Source: Zopfochytrium polystomum
Lineage: Eukaryota > Chytridiomycota > Chytridiomycetes > Chytridiales > Chytridiaceae
DNA length: 64,000 nt
Direction of reading: 5' to 3'
Assembly: GCA_025765615.1 (NCBI GenBank)
Contig: JAIVFJ010000215.1
Span: 43,580-107,579, forward strand
A model generated the notes under the pieces. The model made no database searches, was not told the DNA's origin, and saw only the letters and a list, made by a program, of their open reading frames with translations. This document shows, piece after piece, positions 40,637 through 51,120 of the stretch. Position 1 is the stretch's first letter. Each line of letters opens with the position of its first letter. A program made the translations under genes and the position numbers.

Positions 40637-41068
40637 CTCTCAGGAGAAACCACCACTCATTTCGCCGTCCATCCCCTAACCCCGCTTTCAAATCAGCGAC
40701 TCCTCTCAGCCATCGACTCCAGCAAAATCCACCCAGCACCGCAATCACCAGCCCCCAACCTCCGCTTTTCACCATCTACTCCAGTCCCAGTCGCAGCCGC
40801 GGCCAGCTCCAACCCCACCACCGCCACGCCGCCGCTGCCGCCGCAAACTCCACCGCCCGGCCTCCTCGTCCGCGCCCGCAACCGCGAAGCCTGCCGCCGC
40901 CTCCGCCTCCGCCGTCTCCACGAGCGGGAGACCCTCCGTGCGGCCGTCGCCTCGCTGGCCGCCGATAACGCGCGGCTCCGAGCCGTGATGGAGGAGGCAG
41001 AGCGGGAGCGCGCGGAGCGCGTGAGGCGGCAGCTGGAGATGTCGAGGAGGTGGGCGGAGGGGGTGTAG
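39216..41068 (+). CDS. bZIP transcription factor B with an AT-hook-like motif
   Basis: Three exons, 39216-40137, 40287-40477 and 40697-41068, total 1485 nt, 494 aa, with no frame correction. The N-terminal two thirds is Pro/His/Ser rich (PPPSRSHGAMPPPLALRL, PSFQRSQERQHYYQRSESPA). Exon 2 carries PRKRGRPKKADSEARKRED at about residues 351-369; its RGRP core is the AT-hook signature for minor-groove binding. Exon 3 has a Pro-rich stretch, then the bZIP: RARNREACRRLRLRRLHER with the invariant Asn at about residue 433, zipper leucines in TLRAAVASLAADNARLRAVM, and the end QLEMSRRWAEGV. It is a nuclear regulator by family. The second intron consists largely of a CA/TC microsatellite. The acceptor of intron 1 (ATGAAG) is the weakest splice call. 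Confidence 0.85.
40569..40633. repeat. Compound (AC)n(TC)n microsatellite within a bZIP B intron
   Basis: Ten AC units followed by about 22 TC units, inside intron 2 (40478-40696) and just upstream of its acceptor, where it could act as an extended polypyrimidine tract. Confidence 0.93.
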
Positions 41069-41651
41069 TGGAGGGTTTCCCTGGGAATATTTATTTAATT
41101 TTTTTTTTCCCCCCCCGCGTGCGATTAGGTTATCCAATTTTTTTTTCTCTGTCTCCCTCTCTCTTTTCCTCTTTGTTGTTGGTTTGGAGAACCTCTTGTA
41201 CACGAAATCGAAAAGCCTTGGCCGTGCGGTTGGTTGGTATACATATTAATACCCTCCCTTTCCGTCGACCAGCGCTCGTGGTGCTCTGTACTCGCCAAGC
41301 GAGCGGCGTCCAGCCTTTTCGTTTGCAATGAAACACTTCAAACCAATTCAGCCCTCTGGCGCAGCGATGCTCGTTTGCCTGCCTACCTCGCCCCCCACAA
41401 CCTATCGATTCGAGCTCCGCAAGTGGAAAGCGGAAGTGGTCTTAGTGAATCTATCATTCATGCCCGCTGTGGGGGGAGGAGGCAAGCTCACCGGTTTCCA
41501 CATGCTCGTCGCGTCCCTTTCCCGTCATGGCGACGATTGTTGATTATTTTATTACTTACGATGTCGCTTGCTCACAAAAATTTGTTCGCATTGGCTCCAC
41601 TTCCCGCCCCCCTTGGCTGGCCCCGCTCCCGTAGCGTGCAAACCAGCCCTC
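41069..41651. other. Intergenic between bZIP B and bZIP E
   Basis: T- and C-rich start with short open frames and no recognisable gene. An alternative start for bZIP E at 41566 falls here. Confidence 0.45.
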
Positions 41652-42800
41652 ATGAGCTCCGCCGGCGGCAGGTCGCTCTACGCGAACAGCAGCCCACAGC
41701 CGCGCGCACCGCCGCCGCCCACGGGACCGTAGGCAGCCCCGCAGCCGCAGCAGATTTCGACCTCCCCGTAGCCCCCGGCACCGCAGCAGTGGTGGTGGTG
41801 GCGGCGGGGCGGCGGCATCGAACACCAATATGTCGCTGACGTCGATCTTCCCCGTCTGTCGACATCGTCGCTCGACACCGCTCGACTCGAGCCGCCGCCA
41901 CCGCCATCCCAACCCGCAGAGGATCCGTGGCGTCCCGTCCAGCCCCTGCACCCGCTCACTGCCGCGGCTACGACGCCCTCGACCGCGTGGCGCGAAGACG
42001 GTAACGCGTACGAGTGGGGACGGCTGGCGGCGGGGGCGGTTGTGTTTCCGCGACACGGTCCCGACTTCGGCAGCAGCAGCTGCGGCGGCGGGTTTCAGCC
42101 GCTACGGCAGTTCGTGCGGCGCCAGCAGCAGCAATAGCAACAGTATCAGCAGCAGCAGCAGCTTTGAGGTAACACAAGCTGGCCCCAGCAGAGTTGGGGC
42201 CGCTGGTGGGACGCAGCAGAAATGCCTATGCGCAGGGTCACGAGGGCTTCTTTCGCACTTTTGCCCGGTCGACGTCTTCAGCACCCGACTGCATGCCAAG
42301 TAGCAGGCGTGGTGTGAAACGACTGCACTCGGATTCCAGGTGTGCTTGCGGGGGTGGGAGGAAAGGTGCGCTCTTTTGGCTTTGGGCACCCCCCACATGT
42401 CGGAAGCCACCACGGATGGGATCTTCGCGCCTGATCATTTCTTCAACACCCTCCCCTCCCCACCCCACACCAGCCCCCTTCCCGCGCCCCACCACCACCA
42501 CCGCCAACCCGCGCCCCGCCGTTTCCTCCCCGGCCGCCGCCGCCACGGCAACAACAGCACCAACACCAGCACCAACAACCCCCGCCCCGCCCGCGCCTCC
42601 GCAGCGTCAGCGTGCGGGACGCCCGCCGCCGGCACCGCCGCAAGCCGTTCGCCGAGCGGGACGCCCTGCGCGCCGCGCGCACCGCACTGGTCGAAGAGAA
42701 TGCGGCGCTGCGGGCGCGCGTCGAGGCGCTGCAGGAGACGCGGGTCGCGTGGTTGAGGCGGGAGGTTGGGAGGCTGGCGGGGCCGGGGCGGAGGGAGTAG
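41652..42800 (+). CDS. bZIP-like protein E, invariant Asn replaced by Val, several frame breaks
   Basis: The C-terminal 60 residues align over their full length with bZIP C: basic-region-like SVRDARRRHRRKPFAERDAL, then a zipper ALVEENAALRARVEALQETR and WLRREVGRLAG, ending at 42800. The position of the invariant Asn is Val (VRDARRRHR), while the Arg seven residues later is kept. Upstream coding-like pieces lie in different frames: MSSAGGRSLYANSSPQPRAP at 41652, AEDPWRPVQPLHPLTAAATT, EWGRLAAGAVVFPRHGPDFG, and a Ser-rich SSNSNSISSSSSFE ending at a GTAACA donor near 42169. An exon from about 42341 (CLRGWEERCALLALGTPHM) follows. At least three indels are needed, so the exon model is approximate. 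It could be a degraded paralogue, a dominant-negative dimer partner, or a mis-sequenced gene. Confidence 0.5.
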
Positions 42801-43321
42801 TGGGGGTGCGGGTGGGTAGGCGGAGGGGGCAGGAACGGGAAGGGATTTCCGCAGGTGAAAGGGAGGGGGCGGGAGGGGGGGGAGGGGGGGTAAGCAATGT
42901 GGGAGGGCCATTTAATTACAACTTCTGTTGTTTTATATTTATGTTCGATGTGTTGAAGCACCGCGCTGCGAAAGAAAAAACAGTGCACGTTTGGGGAGGA
43001 AGGCTGGGCTTTTGGAAAAAAGAAAAAAAAAAGAAAAACCGTTCGGGCGGAGCATCCTTGCGAAGTCCCTCTCGGGGCGGGCGGTCCGAACCCCTTACTG
43101 CGTTCCTCGGAACCGCACAGAGGAGAATAAGAAAGGAATATAGGGCCAGACAGAAATTGGGAGCACAGAAGCGTTCAAAACAAAGTGGAACAAGAAAACA
43201 GGGTGTCTTGGGAGAGAAGGAGCACAACTTACACCAAATATACCAGGGGAATAAAAGAAAAAAAGGTAGCAGCAAACCCTATCCCGCCCCGCCATCCTTC
43301 CCTCATTTTACTTTCTTTCTT
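42801..43321. other. Convergent intergenic region
   Basis: 3' flanks of bZIP E and the minus-strand hydrolase. Starts with G-rich runs (42860-42892) and becomes A-rich. No gene recognised. Confidence 0.55.
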
Positions 43322-45890
43322 TCACCGCATCGCCCCCGCCGACGCGTTCATCAGCTGCGCATACGACGGCCGCCGCTTCGTCAACCCCGCCGGCGGCGGC
43401 CCCGCAGAGTCCGCCATCGGTGTCGGCGACGCGGTCGTAGCGCGCCCCGCGGTCCTGCCTCTCATTTGGGCGTCCCCACCTTCGCCTTCCCCTGCGTCTC
43501 CGCCGCCCGTCGACGACGACGCCGACCGCCGGCGGACCTCACCGCCGCTCCCCACCGACGCCGTCGACCCGATGTGCAGGATGCCCTTGAGCGGTTTGCC
43601 CGTCGGGTGCGGGGTGTGCGGTTGAAACGGTTGTTGTTGTTGTAGGGGTTTTGGGAGGAGGGAGGCGGCGAGGGAAGACGAGGAGGTGGGCGAGACGGGG
43701 ATGAGGGTGTCGCGGCCGGCGGCGAGGACGTGGTTGCGGAGGGCGACGAGGAAAGTTAGGGTGTAGTCCGAGTTGGGGAGCATGAGTTCTGTTTTTTTTT
43801 TTTTGGGCAGGGTTAGGGTTGTGGGAGGTGAAAAGAAAAACACAAGTACAATATACAGCAGACAAAAAAAAACAGAAGAAAAAAAAAGTGGAACTCACCG
43901 ACGACCGGCCGCGAATGCTCAACGCGCGGGTACACCTCCAGCACCACGTCCTCGACGCGCACCTCGTGTCGCAGGATGCGGTGCAGTTCCACGCTCTCCC
44001 GCGCCGGCACCGTCGCGTCAATGTCGCCGTGCACGAGCAGCCAGTGCTTTGGGAGCAAGTGACGAAGGCGGCCACTCTCGACCAGCGTCCGGTCAAAGGC
44101 GCGGAGCAGGACGGCCGGGGACGCCGCATTGAACGATTGAGCGGTGCTGCCTATTTGGGAAGAAAAATAAACCGGATTGGGCGAGGGATGTCGGGGGTCA
44201 TCAAGGCGCTGCATGCAATTGTGGGGAAAGGGACGGGCGTGGACTCGGGAAAAGGCAGGCAGGCTTACCCATCACCCGAGCCATCGCCGAAACTTCTTCG
44301 ACGCCGCGTCCTGCCTCAAACTCGAAATGCTTGTTGATGTCGTACACGCCGGCCAGCCTTTGTTGGGAGAAAAAAAACAAAAGATTATCTTAGGACAAAG
44401 AAATATAGAAATGAACAGCTTTCCACGTACAGAATCAACCCCTGGATCGGCGGGAGACGGTCCTCGAACGGCGGCAACGTAAATGGCGACGGAGGCCGCG
44501 CGGTGGCCTGCAGCCGCAGCCGCGAAGCAACATCGTGGATGACGGTCAGCGCGCACAGGTGTGCGCCGGCCGAGTGCCCCATGAGATGTATCCGCAACGG
44601 GTCGCCACCGTACCCTCTTCACACAAAGGGGCGAGAGCGTCAGCGGGTCGGAAAACATGCACCAAAAAAACAACCGCGCTTGTTAACTGTATGTTGTCAA
44701 ACGTCCAAACCACGGCGCTCCGCACAGCCTCGACCATGTCCGCGATTCTGCCGCCGCGCGCAAACAGCCTGTAGTTAGGCACAACGACGACGTAGCCGGC
44801 CTGCACTAGCGTGTTCGCCAGCGGCCCGTACAGCTTCTTGTCGCCCGACGACCACCCCCCGCCAAACTCAAACACGAGCACCGGACGCAGCAGCGGCGGA
44901 GGCAGAGGGGGGCGGCGCTTCCTGCTGCGAGGGCTGCGGGGAATCTGAGTACGTTGCTGCGGTGGTGGGTGCGGTGGCCGACGCGCGCCTCGCGGCGACG
45001 GCGGCGGCTTTGCAGTACACGTCGAGGGTCAGCGTCGCGTCGTGCGGGCTGAAGGGGATGTCGGGGCTAATACGGATTCGAAAAAAAAACAAAGATTCGG
45101 GGGGTTACGACGCTGAAAGACGGGCCGACCCAACACTCCTTCTCAAAAAAAAAAAAAAAAACAAAAAAAAAACACCAACACCAACACCTACAACTCACCA
45201 CAACATCGCGCCCTTCCTGCTCCTCCGCTTCTCCCACAGCGTCCGCCAGATCCACCGCGCCGCGATGCCCGTCGCCGGGCTCAGCAGGAACCCGTTGACG
45301 ATCAGGTCGAGCAGCGCCATGTTGATTTTGACGACCCGCAGCGGGTGCCAGGGCAGCTGCGGCGCGTACCAGCGCGTCACGAGCGGGTTGGCGGTCTGCG
45401 CCATGCGCAGGTACACGAGGATCGCGACTGCGTAGAGTGCGACTGTGGGGCAGAGGGCGGGAATGAGATTGTTCGTGGCGAGGGAGTGAAGGTAAGAAGC
45501 ACGAGTTGCAGCTACAAAGCATCTGCTGGCTTCATCGTGGTACGCACCAACGATCGCGAGGATGACGGGCCACAGGAAAATCAGCACCACCAGGGTCAGC
45601 GGCACGGCTGCGGCCAGAATCTGCAGGAAGAAGGCGGTCGGCTCCGGCGGCGGCGGGAGGAACGCGTTTTCGGGTCGGGCGGCGGCCCGCACCACCTGCG
45701 TCACATCCACAGCAACATCCGGCAGTACCGCCGGGCTGCGCCGATCGCGCCAGCCGCCGCTGCCGTTGCTGCTGCTGGTACTGCTGATGTTGCCAGACTC
45801 AGAGTAGTGACGATGCGGGGGCAGAGGCTGCGCTTGGCCGATGCCGCCGCTGCCGCCGACGACGCCTCCTCCGTTGACGCTGTTGGGCAT
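43322..45890 (-). CDS. Membrane-anchored alpha/beta hydrolase, prenylcysteine methylesterase-like
   Basis: Starts MPNSVNGGGVVGGSGG at 45890. The N-terminal domain has hydrophobic helices (FFLQILAAAVPLTLVVLIFL, VALYAVAILVYLRM, INMALLDLIVNGFLL). The hydrolase follows over several exons: LTLDVYCKAA, LVFEFGGGWSSGDKKLYGPL, GYVVVVPNYRLFARGG, YGGDPLRIHLMGHSAGAHL, LAGVYDINKHFEFEAGRG, LLVHGDIDATVPARESVEL and VYPRVEHSRPVV. Ser of GHSAGAH, Asp of HGDIDATVP and His of VEHSRP form the expected triad. The order and the YGGDP, GVYDIxxHFEFE and HGDxDxTVP blocks match isoprenylcysteine methylesterases, which hydrolyse the methyl ester of prenylated C-termini. The oxyanion-hole HGGG reads FGGG here. Extra bases lie in G6 at 44907-44912 (plus strand) and near the YGGDP splice site. 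The C-terminus is a Ser/Gly-rich tail. Five or more introns, all GT-AG. Confidence 0.8.
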
Positions 45891-46378
45891 TCAGTCTGCC
45901 GCGCTGTGTCTCCTCGGCCTCTCTTGTTCTGAAGGAGAAACAATCACAGTAAATACTACCCGCACAACGCCCGACACATACTTTGTGACTATGCTCGTGA
46001 AGATTCGTTTGAACGGTTCCCCAAGATGGATCGATCGATGCGCCGTGGAGGAAGGAAGGAACACACACTCCCTGGAGGACACGAGGCAGTCAGAACGAGG
46101 GTTCTCGCCGCTTGACCCGACGCCTAAAGCTACCCTACAAGCGAACGACAATGCATCTTCCATCTTCGCCTTGCCCCCATCCCTCCATCAACATATTTCC
46201 CCTTCTCTTGTGCTCCCCAACGTCCTCCCGCTCTTGAACAACCCGCTGACGCATCATTTAACCCCACCGGCAATATCTCGGCAGCACCGGCTCAGTTCAC
46301 TGTTGAGTGTGGACAGCGGGGAACGGAGCATAGGAAGCTGGGGACAACACCATTTAAAAAGACGAGAAAGCAAACTTA
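45891..46378. other. Intergenic, nothing recognised
   Basis: Upstream flank of the hydrolase gene and downstream flank of NTF2. About 50% GC, no convincing open frame. Confidence 0.45.
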
Positions 46379-46997
46379 CGAATCAACCGGAACACATCTT
46401 GTTTGCCCCGGTTTGTTTTCCAAAGCGTTTGGTGATAATCACGTGAGAACAGTTCGCAGGCCAGAGTGACACGTTACGCCCCATTGTACACAAAGTACTG
46501 CCCCGTCCCTTCCGGATACAGATTGAAAACCTGCATGAACCCCATGGGCTGGTTGTCGTCGACCTGGGTTGTTGGCGACAAGTCCACGCCCGAAGTATTA
46601 GTTGAAAAAACTGGCGCCCTTCAGCTGCCCCATCACGCTAATCAAGATCGATCCCTGCGTCGGATGTGACGGCTGGACGTCGGTGGTCGTGATGACGTGC
46701 TGGATCGATTGGAACGGCGCTCCTGTGTTTCGCGAAGCGCTTAGATTTTCGACTGCTTTTGAGAGCCTCCCTCCCTCAAGTCTTACCACGAGGTACTGCA
46801 AGATCTGCTCCGCCGCTGACTTGCTTCGATAAGATGCAAACTTTGCGGCACGGTGGGGGTGGAGAGGGGGCGGGGGTAATCGGGCGACGCACGTTGAGCG
46901 GGAGCAGGCCGGCCCTGTTCGAGTCAAAGACGCCGTAGTAGTACTCGGTGAACTGCTTGGCGACGGCGTGGATGTTGATCGGCGCAGCAGCGGCCAT
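46379..46997 (-). CDS. NTF2: Nuclear transport factor 2
   Basis: Exon 1 from 46997 reads MAAAAPINIHAVAKQFTEYY, YGVFDSNRAGLLPLN. Later exons give SKSAAEQILQYLV, APFQSIQHVITTTDVQPSHP, TQGSILISVMGQLK, and from 46560 VDDNQPMGFMQVFNLYPEGT with GQYFVYNG. A last exon near 46395-46379 supplies VFRLIR, matching the family ending. NTF2 dimers carry RanGDP into the nucleus through the pores. The join before VFRL works if one G of GGGG at the GGGGCGTAAC donor is extra, and the LV/APF join needs one base, so two short indels are suspected. The stretch LYRxxSxLTFEG of typical NTF2 is not seen between exons 1 and 2 and may be missing or lie in an unrecognised exon. The exact 3' end is uncertain. Confidence 0.82.
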
Positions 46998-47846
46998 GGT
47001 CGGGGTTCGCGCGTGGAGGGGGGGAAGCAAAATCTTGTGACACAGCGCGTTTTGCGTTGTCGTTCGTGTAGCTTCTTCTGATGCATGAGCGAGCTGCGAG
47101 CAGGGTGTTTCCAGGGGGTGCTTCTGTTTCCCTTTTGGATCGTGGGGGCACACGCGCTATGCGTTTTGCAAGGAATCCTTGGGGGAAGGGGAGCTTGAGG
47201 ACGGTGCTAATATGCGCAAAAGTTGATGGGGTGGTGCTGCCAGAACCGCGCATCCCATTCATCTCCAGTAAGGTCGTTGTGTGTCTGCAGCGATATCGAC
47301 ATGTTGGTGTTTTTTGAAGAACATTGCTGGCGCCGCCAGTCTGTTTGTGCGCGTCTCGTCCCCCATTGCCAGGGTCGACGACATCGTTTGGAGGGCTGAC
47401 GATCATTACCCACGACCCACGGGATCCGCCGCCGAGCAGTTGTTTGGTTGCTTGCAAACACCCATCTTTGTTGTCTCAATCACAGCGCGCGACGGGCAAT
47501 CCCACCCTCCCGCCCGCCTGAAGACCCGACAATCAGTTGCCCCCTTTTAGCCGCGGTCCACGGACGACAGAAGTCAAGCGTTGTGTGGAAGGGATGGAAA
47601 TCGAGAGGGGGGTTAGTTGCCTTGCTTTGAGGGACACTGGAGGACACTAGCGGAAGAAACGGAAATCTGTGCGCGAATCCCGTACAAATTATTTGTTTGA
47701 CCTCGCGAAGTAAAGACAAACAACTGCATACTGCATGCGATCCCGCTTCCCAATTCTCCTTCGTTTTCGTAACGTGCCGTAGAAATCCCAAACCTCCCCA
47801 CAGTACATGTGCAACGAAGTCCCTGCGATGTGCAGTCTCCGTCTTA

Positions 47847-47847
47847 C

Positions 47848-47933
<86 letters not shown>
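47847..47933. repeat. (GA)n microsatellite
   Basis: About 87 bp of GA repeats with two single-base interruptions, in the gene-poor region. Confidence 0.97.
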
Positions 47934-50394
47934 TGAACTGCTGCTTCCCAACAACATCGAAGCAGAGAACCCTCCGTGTCAAAGCACCAGTTATTATTAG
48001 GAAGGCGGGCGGGTGGCCGACTCATCCCTGCTTCTCATCTGGCTGACAGGAGTGGTTGGTTGCCCACCCAAGACAGATCAGGCGGACCCACAAGCCGACT
48101 GGCCGGGAAAAATCTGGCAACAGAAACAGAAAAACGAGGAAAACAACAAAGAATCAATAATAAAAAAAAGGTAAACATAAACAGAAGAAGAAAAGGAGGA
48201 GGCAAAGAGGTGTGTTGCTAACGTTGGCCACGCCGCCCCCGTTGGTTGCCTCAACACCTCCTCCAGCGAAGCTGGCTCATTCATTACCTACTCGACTCCC
48301 CTTCGCTTCCCCCCCCCCAACCCCACTTCGATGCGCCACATGTCTCCCATCTCTGTTTCGCGTTTTTCGTCTACTTCCGGCTCTGGGCGGTGCTGTCGTG
48401 TCGGTCGGTGGTCGGTCGGTCGATCCTCTCGGTTCGGATGGAAACATACAAGCCATCCACGCAGCGCTGAGCGTGACCGCTACTCTTCGCTAGACTGCCA
48501 CTCTGGGGGGCTGGCGAAGACTCCTTCTTCGTCGATACTGGAGGGCTGATGGCAGGTGAGAGAGTCAGTGGGTGGTGGCGGTGAAGGGGGGGTGGACAAG
48601 ATCGCTAATGCAACTAATGCAACGCGATCGGCCTCCGTGAATGGGCAATGGATACCCCGTTGTTGCTTCAGCCACGCGGAATGGTCAGAAGGACCAATCC
48701 AACGAGGGATTGGCGTGAGAACAAGCAGGCAGTGTATGAAAGAAGGGAATCTCTCAAGCGTTGGCAAACGGAAGGCCGGTCTAATCTGCGTTTATACTTA
48801 CTTGTTTCAACCTCTGCATATCCCACAGCTCCTGACGTAAGGCGAATGTGCTTTTGCTCTCCTTTCCGCCGATGGAAGCACTACGATCCCGAATCCGCAG
48901 CAAGTTGGCTGGCTGCAGACTCTGTCACCTTCGGCAGAGGACCCGCATCTTCGTCCAATCTATCGTTCGCCGGGGCCGTCTCGCAAATCGGATTTTCGCA
49001 GCAGATCCTCTCTTTTCGCAGCGCCATTTATAGTGGATGATTATTTCCGTTCTTTTCTCTGAGCACTCTTTTCGGCTTGGCGGCGTTTCGTATCGGGAGA
49101 TCTTGACCAGGTTCTGGCTTCTTCAATCGTCTTCAATCCACTCGAAATGCGGTTCTTGATGCGCCTTGGAAGTTCAAGGTATGTTTTCGACTCACTTCTT
49201 CTGATTTTTGCTCCGCGTCCAAATTAGATGCCTGTTGCAGATAGGGCGATCTCATTTTTCAAACATATTGCAGACAACTGGATCAGTCGAAACGTTCATT
49301 TCGCTCTTGTGCGCAGAGTCCCGCTTGCTCCCGCCAATATATCATGGAGGGAACAGCTCGTTTTGCGCGCGTTCAGGCCGTTGCACTTCTGGAATATCGC
49401 CGGAAAAATGTTGCTAGTAGTGACTTCAAGGTTTCGAATAAATCCGAAAGACGGTTCGCCAAAGAATTCTGGGCTTGCGGGCATGAAAGTTTCGATAATA
49501 TGCACCTGCACAAGTCTGAAAGTTGCCTTTTGGTCAGGAACGTGATTTTACTCGTCGCACATTTTGCCGATGTGCTTTGAACAAAAGGTGTACGCTCTCA
49601 GCCTCTCTCCTGACGTCCCAATCACGCCCTCCGCATCCTAAGCAACGCTGCTGAAAAGATGAAGAGTTCGTAATCACAGCCACCGCATCAATTGAGCACT
49701 GACGTGCTTTTTGACAGCAGATTATATACTCACCGCATCGAGCCCACCAGACCATCGACTGACACCAACATCGCGGTTGGCCAATGCTGAATCTATGTGC
49801 GTACGCTCGACCACTCGTTGTCCGTACGTAATTGTCATCTTGGAGCCATCGTGGAGTCCGTGGTCTCCACATAATCGTCGTTATTTATCCTCTGCTAATG
49901 CCCGCCAGCGGTCAACGTGCCGCCACGCGCTCAGCGGACTCTTCGACCAGGAACGATTAATACCGTCCGGTAATATTTCCGTGCCTTTCTCCATACCGCA
50001 GAGACTTACTGTCCCAAAACTTTATCAAGGACGCGAAACCCTGCTGCGGTCAAGCTTGCATTTCTGTTCAAATCGGTGACACTCATTGCAAATGAATGAG
50101 CCTTGCGACGTGAACGATTACAGCTGATGAAGTCTTTTCGCTTCGGATTGTGTCGTTTCGCAAGGGAATTATTCGGAACATCCTCGATCAATCAAAAAAG
50201 TTGCAGATGCGTTGTAAGTGCTGCATAAGGCTCTTAACGGTCAATTAATTTACCGAACCGTCAGTTTCCTCCAACTACTGGTCAAAGTTTAGCTTTCCAT
50301 CAATATTTCACCGTTCGACTGCACGAGCTGGAACAAATCCGGATCTAGGTAATACTGTTAACACCGTTTTCTTTACTCACGTTACGTAGGTACT

Positions 50395-51120
50395 TTGACA
50401 AAGGTATCCAATGTGACCCGCGGGAATCTTCAAGCTGAAGACTGCAAAATTACGGAGACGTTTCACCTTGCGAACTCCTCGGGGCACCCATCCGCTTCTA
50501 GCAAATCTTGCAATGGGACGGTCGAGCCGAGATCTCTCACATTCGATCAGTTGGTGACGGCGCAAAGTCCACAATGGATCCGAGTCGATGCGGTGACTGG
50601 TCTAGCGACCCTATCTCACTTTCTCCAACTATCAATGGCGTCTTTTGCTTCAGGGGGGCTTCTGAAGGTGAACCAACAGGACGTTTTAACATCAAAACTC
50701 CTCGGCGGTGAGGGCGGAACGCTGTTTTCTTTTTGTCCGTCCCCTCGAGGGTCATCTTTCTTCTCGTTGATTTCCAATGATTCAAAATTATTCTCAAATG
50801 GGAGATGCGAGCGCTGGTCCTTCATTTGCCTTTGCCACTGGCCTGCGGATTTGGACGAAAAGTCGCCACATTTGAAGGTAGCCAGGGTAGACCACTTCGT
50901 CCTCGAATGGAATATTGAACAGCGACCTGCATTTTTCTTTGGCTCGGCTCAAATCAATTGCTCCGAACAGCAATTATTAATACCGTTGTCTCACAGAACC
51001 CCAACGCTGGTTCCCAAGATTGGGCAATCCCGCTCTTTCTGCATTACTTCTGCGAGCATTGCCCATCCTGTACTTGTGCGAGACTATGTGAACTGCGAGC
51101 AACCGGTGAAGCACAAGTGA
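50395..51120 (+). CDS. Hypothetical 241-codon open frame, doubtful
   Basis: Open from 50395 to 51120 in DNA of about 47-50% GC, where frames this long are uncommon by chance. The first codon is ATG. Composition is mixed, with hydrophobic patches (LATLSHFLQLSMASFASGG) and several Cys, but no repeat, signal peptide or recognised motif. No frame on the opposite strand over the same segment is comparable. It could be a remnant of a transposon or lost gene, or chance. Confidence 0.2.
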   Translation: MTKVSNVTRGNLQAEDCKITETFHLANSSGHPSASSKSCNGTVEPRSLTFDQLVTAQSPQWIRVDAVTGLATLSHFLQLSMASFASGGLLKVNQQDVLTSKLLGGEGGTLFSFCPSPRGSSFFSLISNDSKLFSNGRCERWSFICLCHWPADLDEKSPHLKVARVDHFVLEWNIEQRPAFFFGSAQINCSEQQLLIPLSHRTPTLVPKIGQSRSFCITSASIAHPVLVRDYVNCEQPVKHK

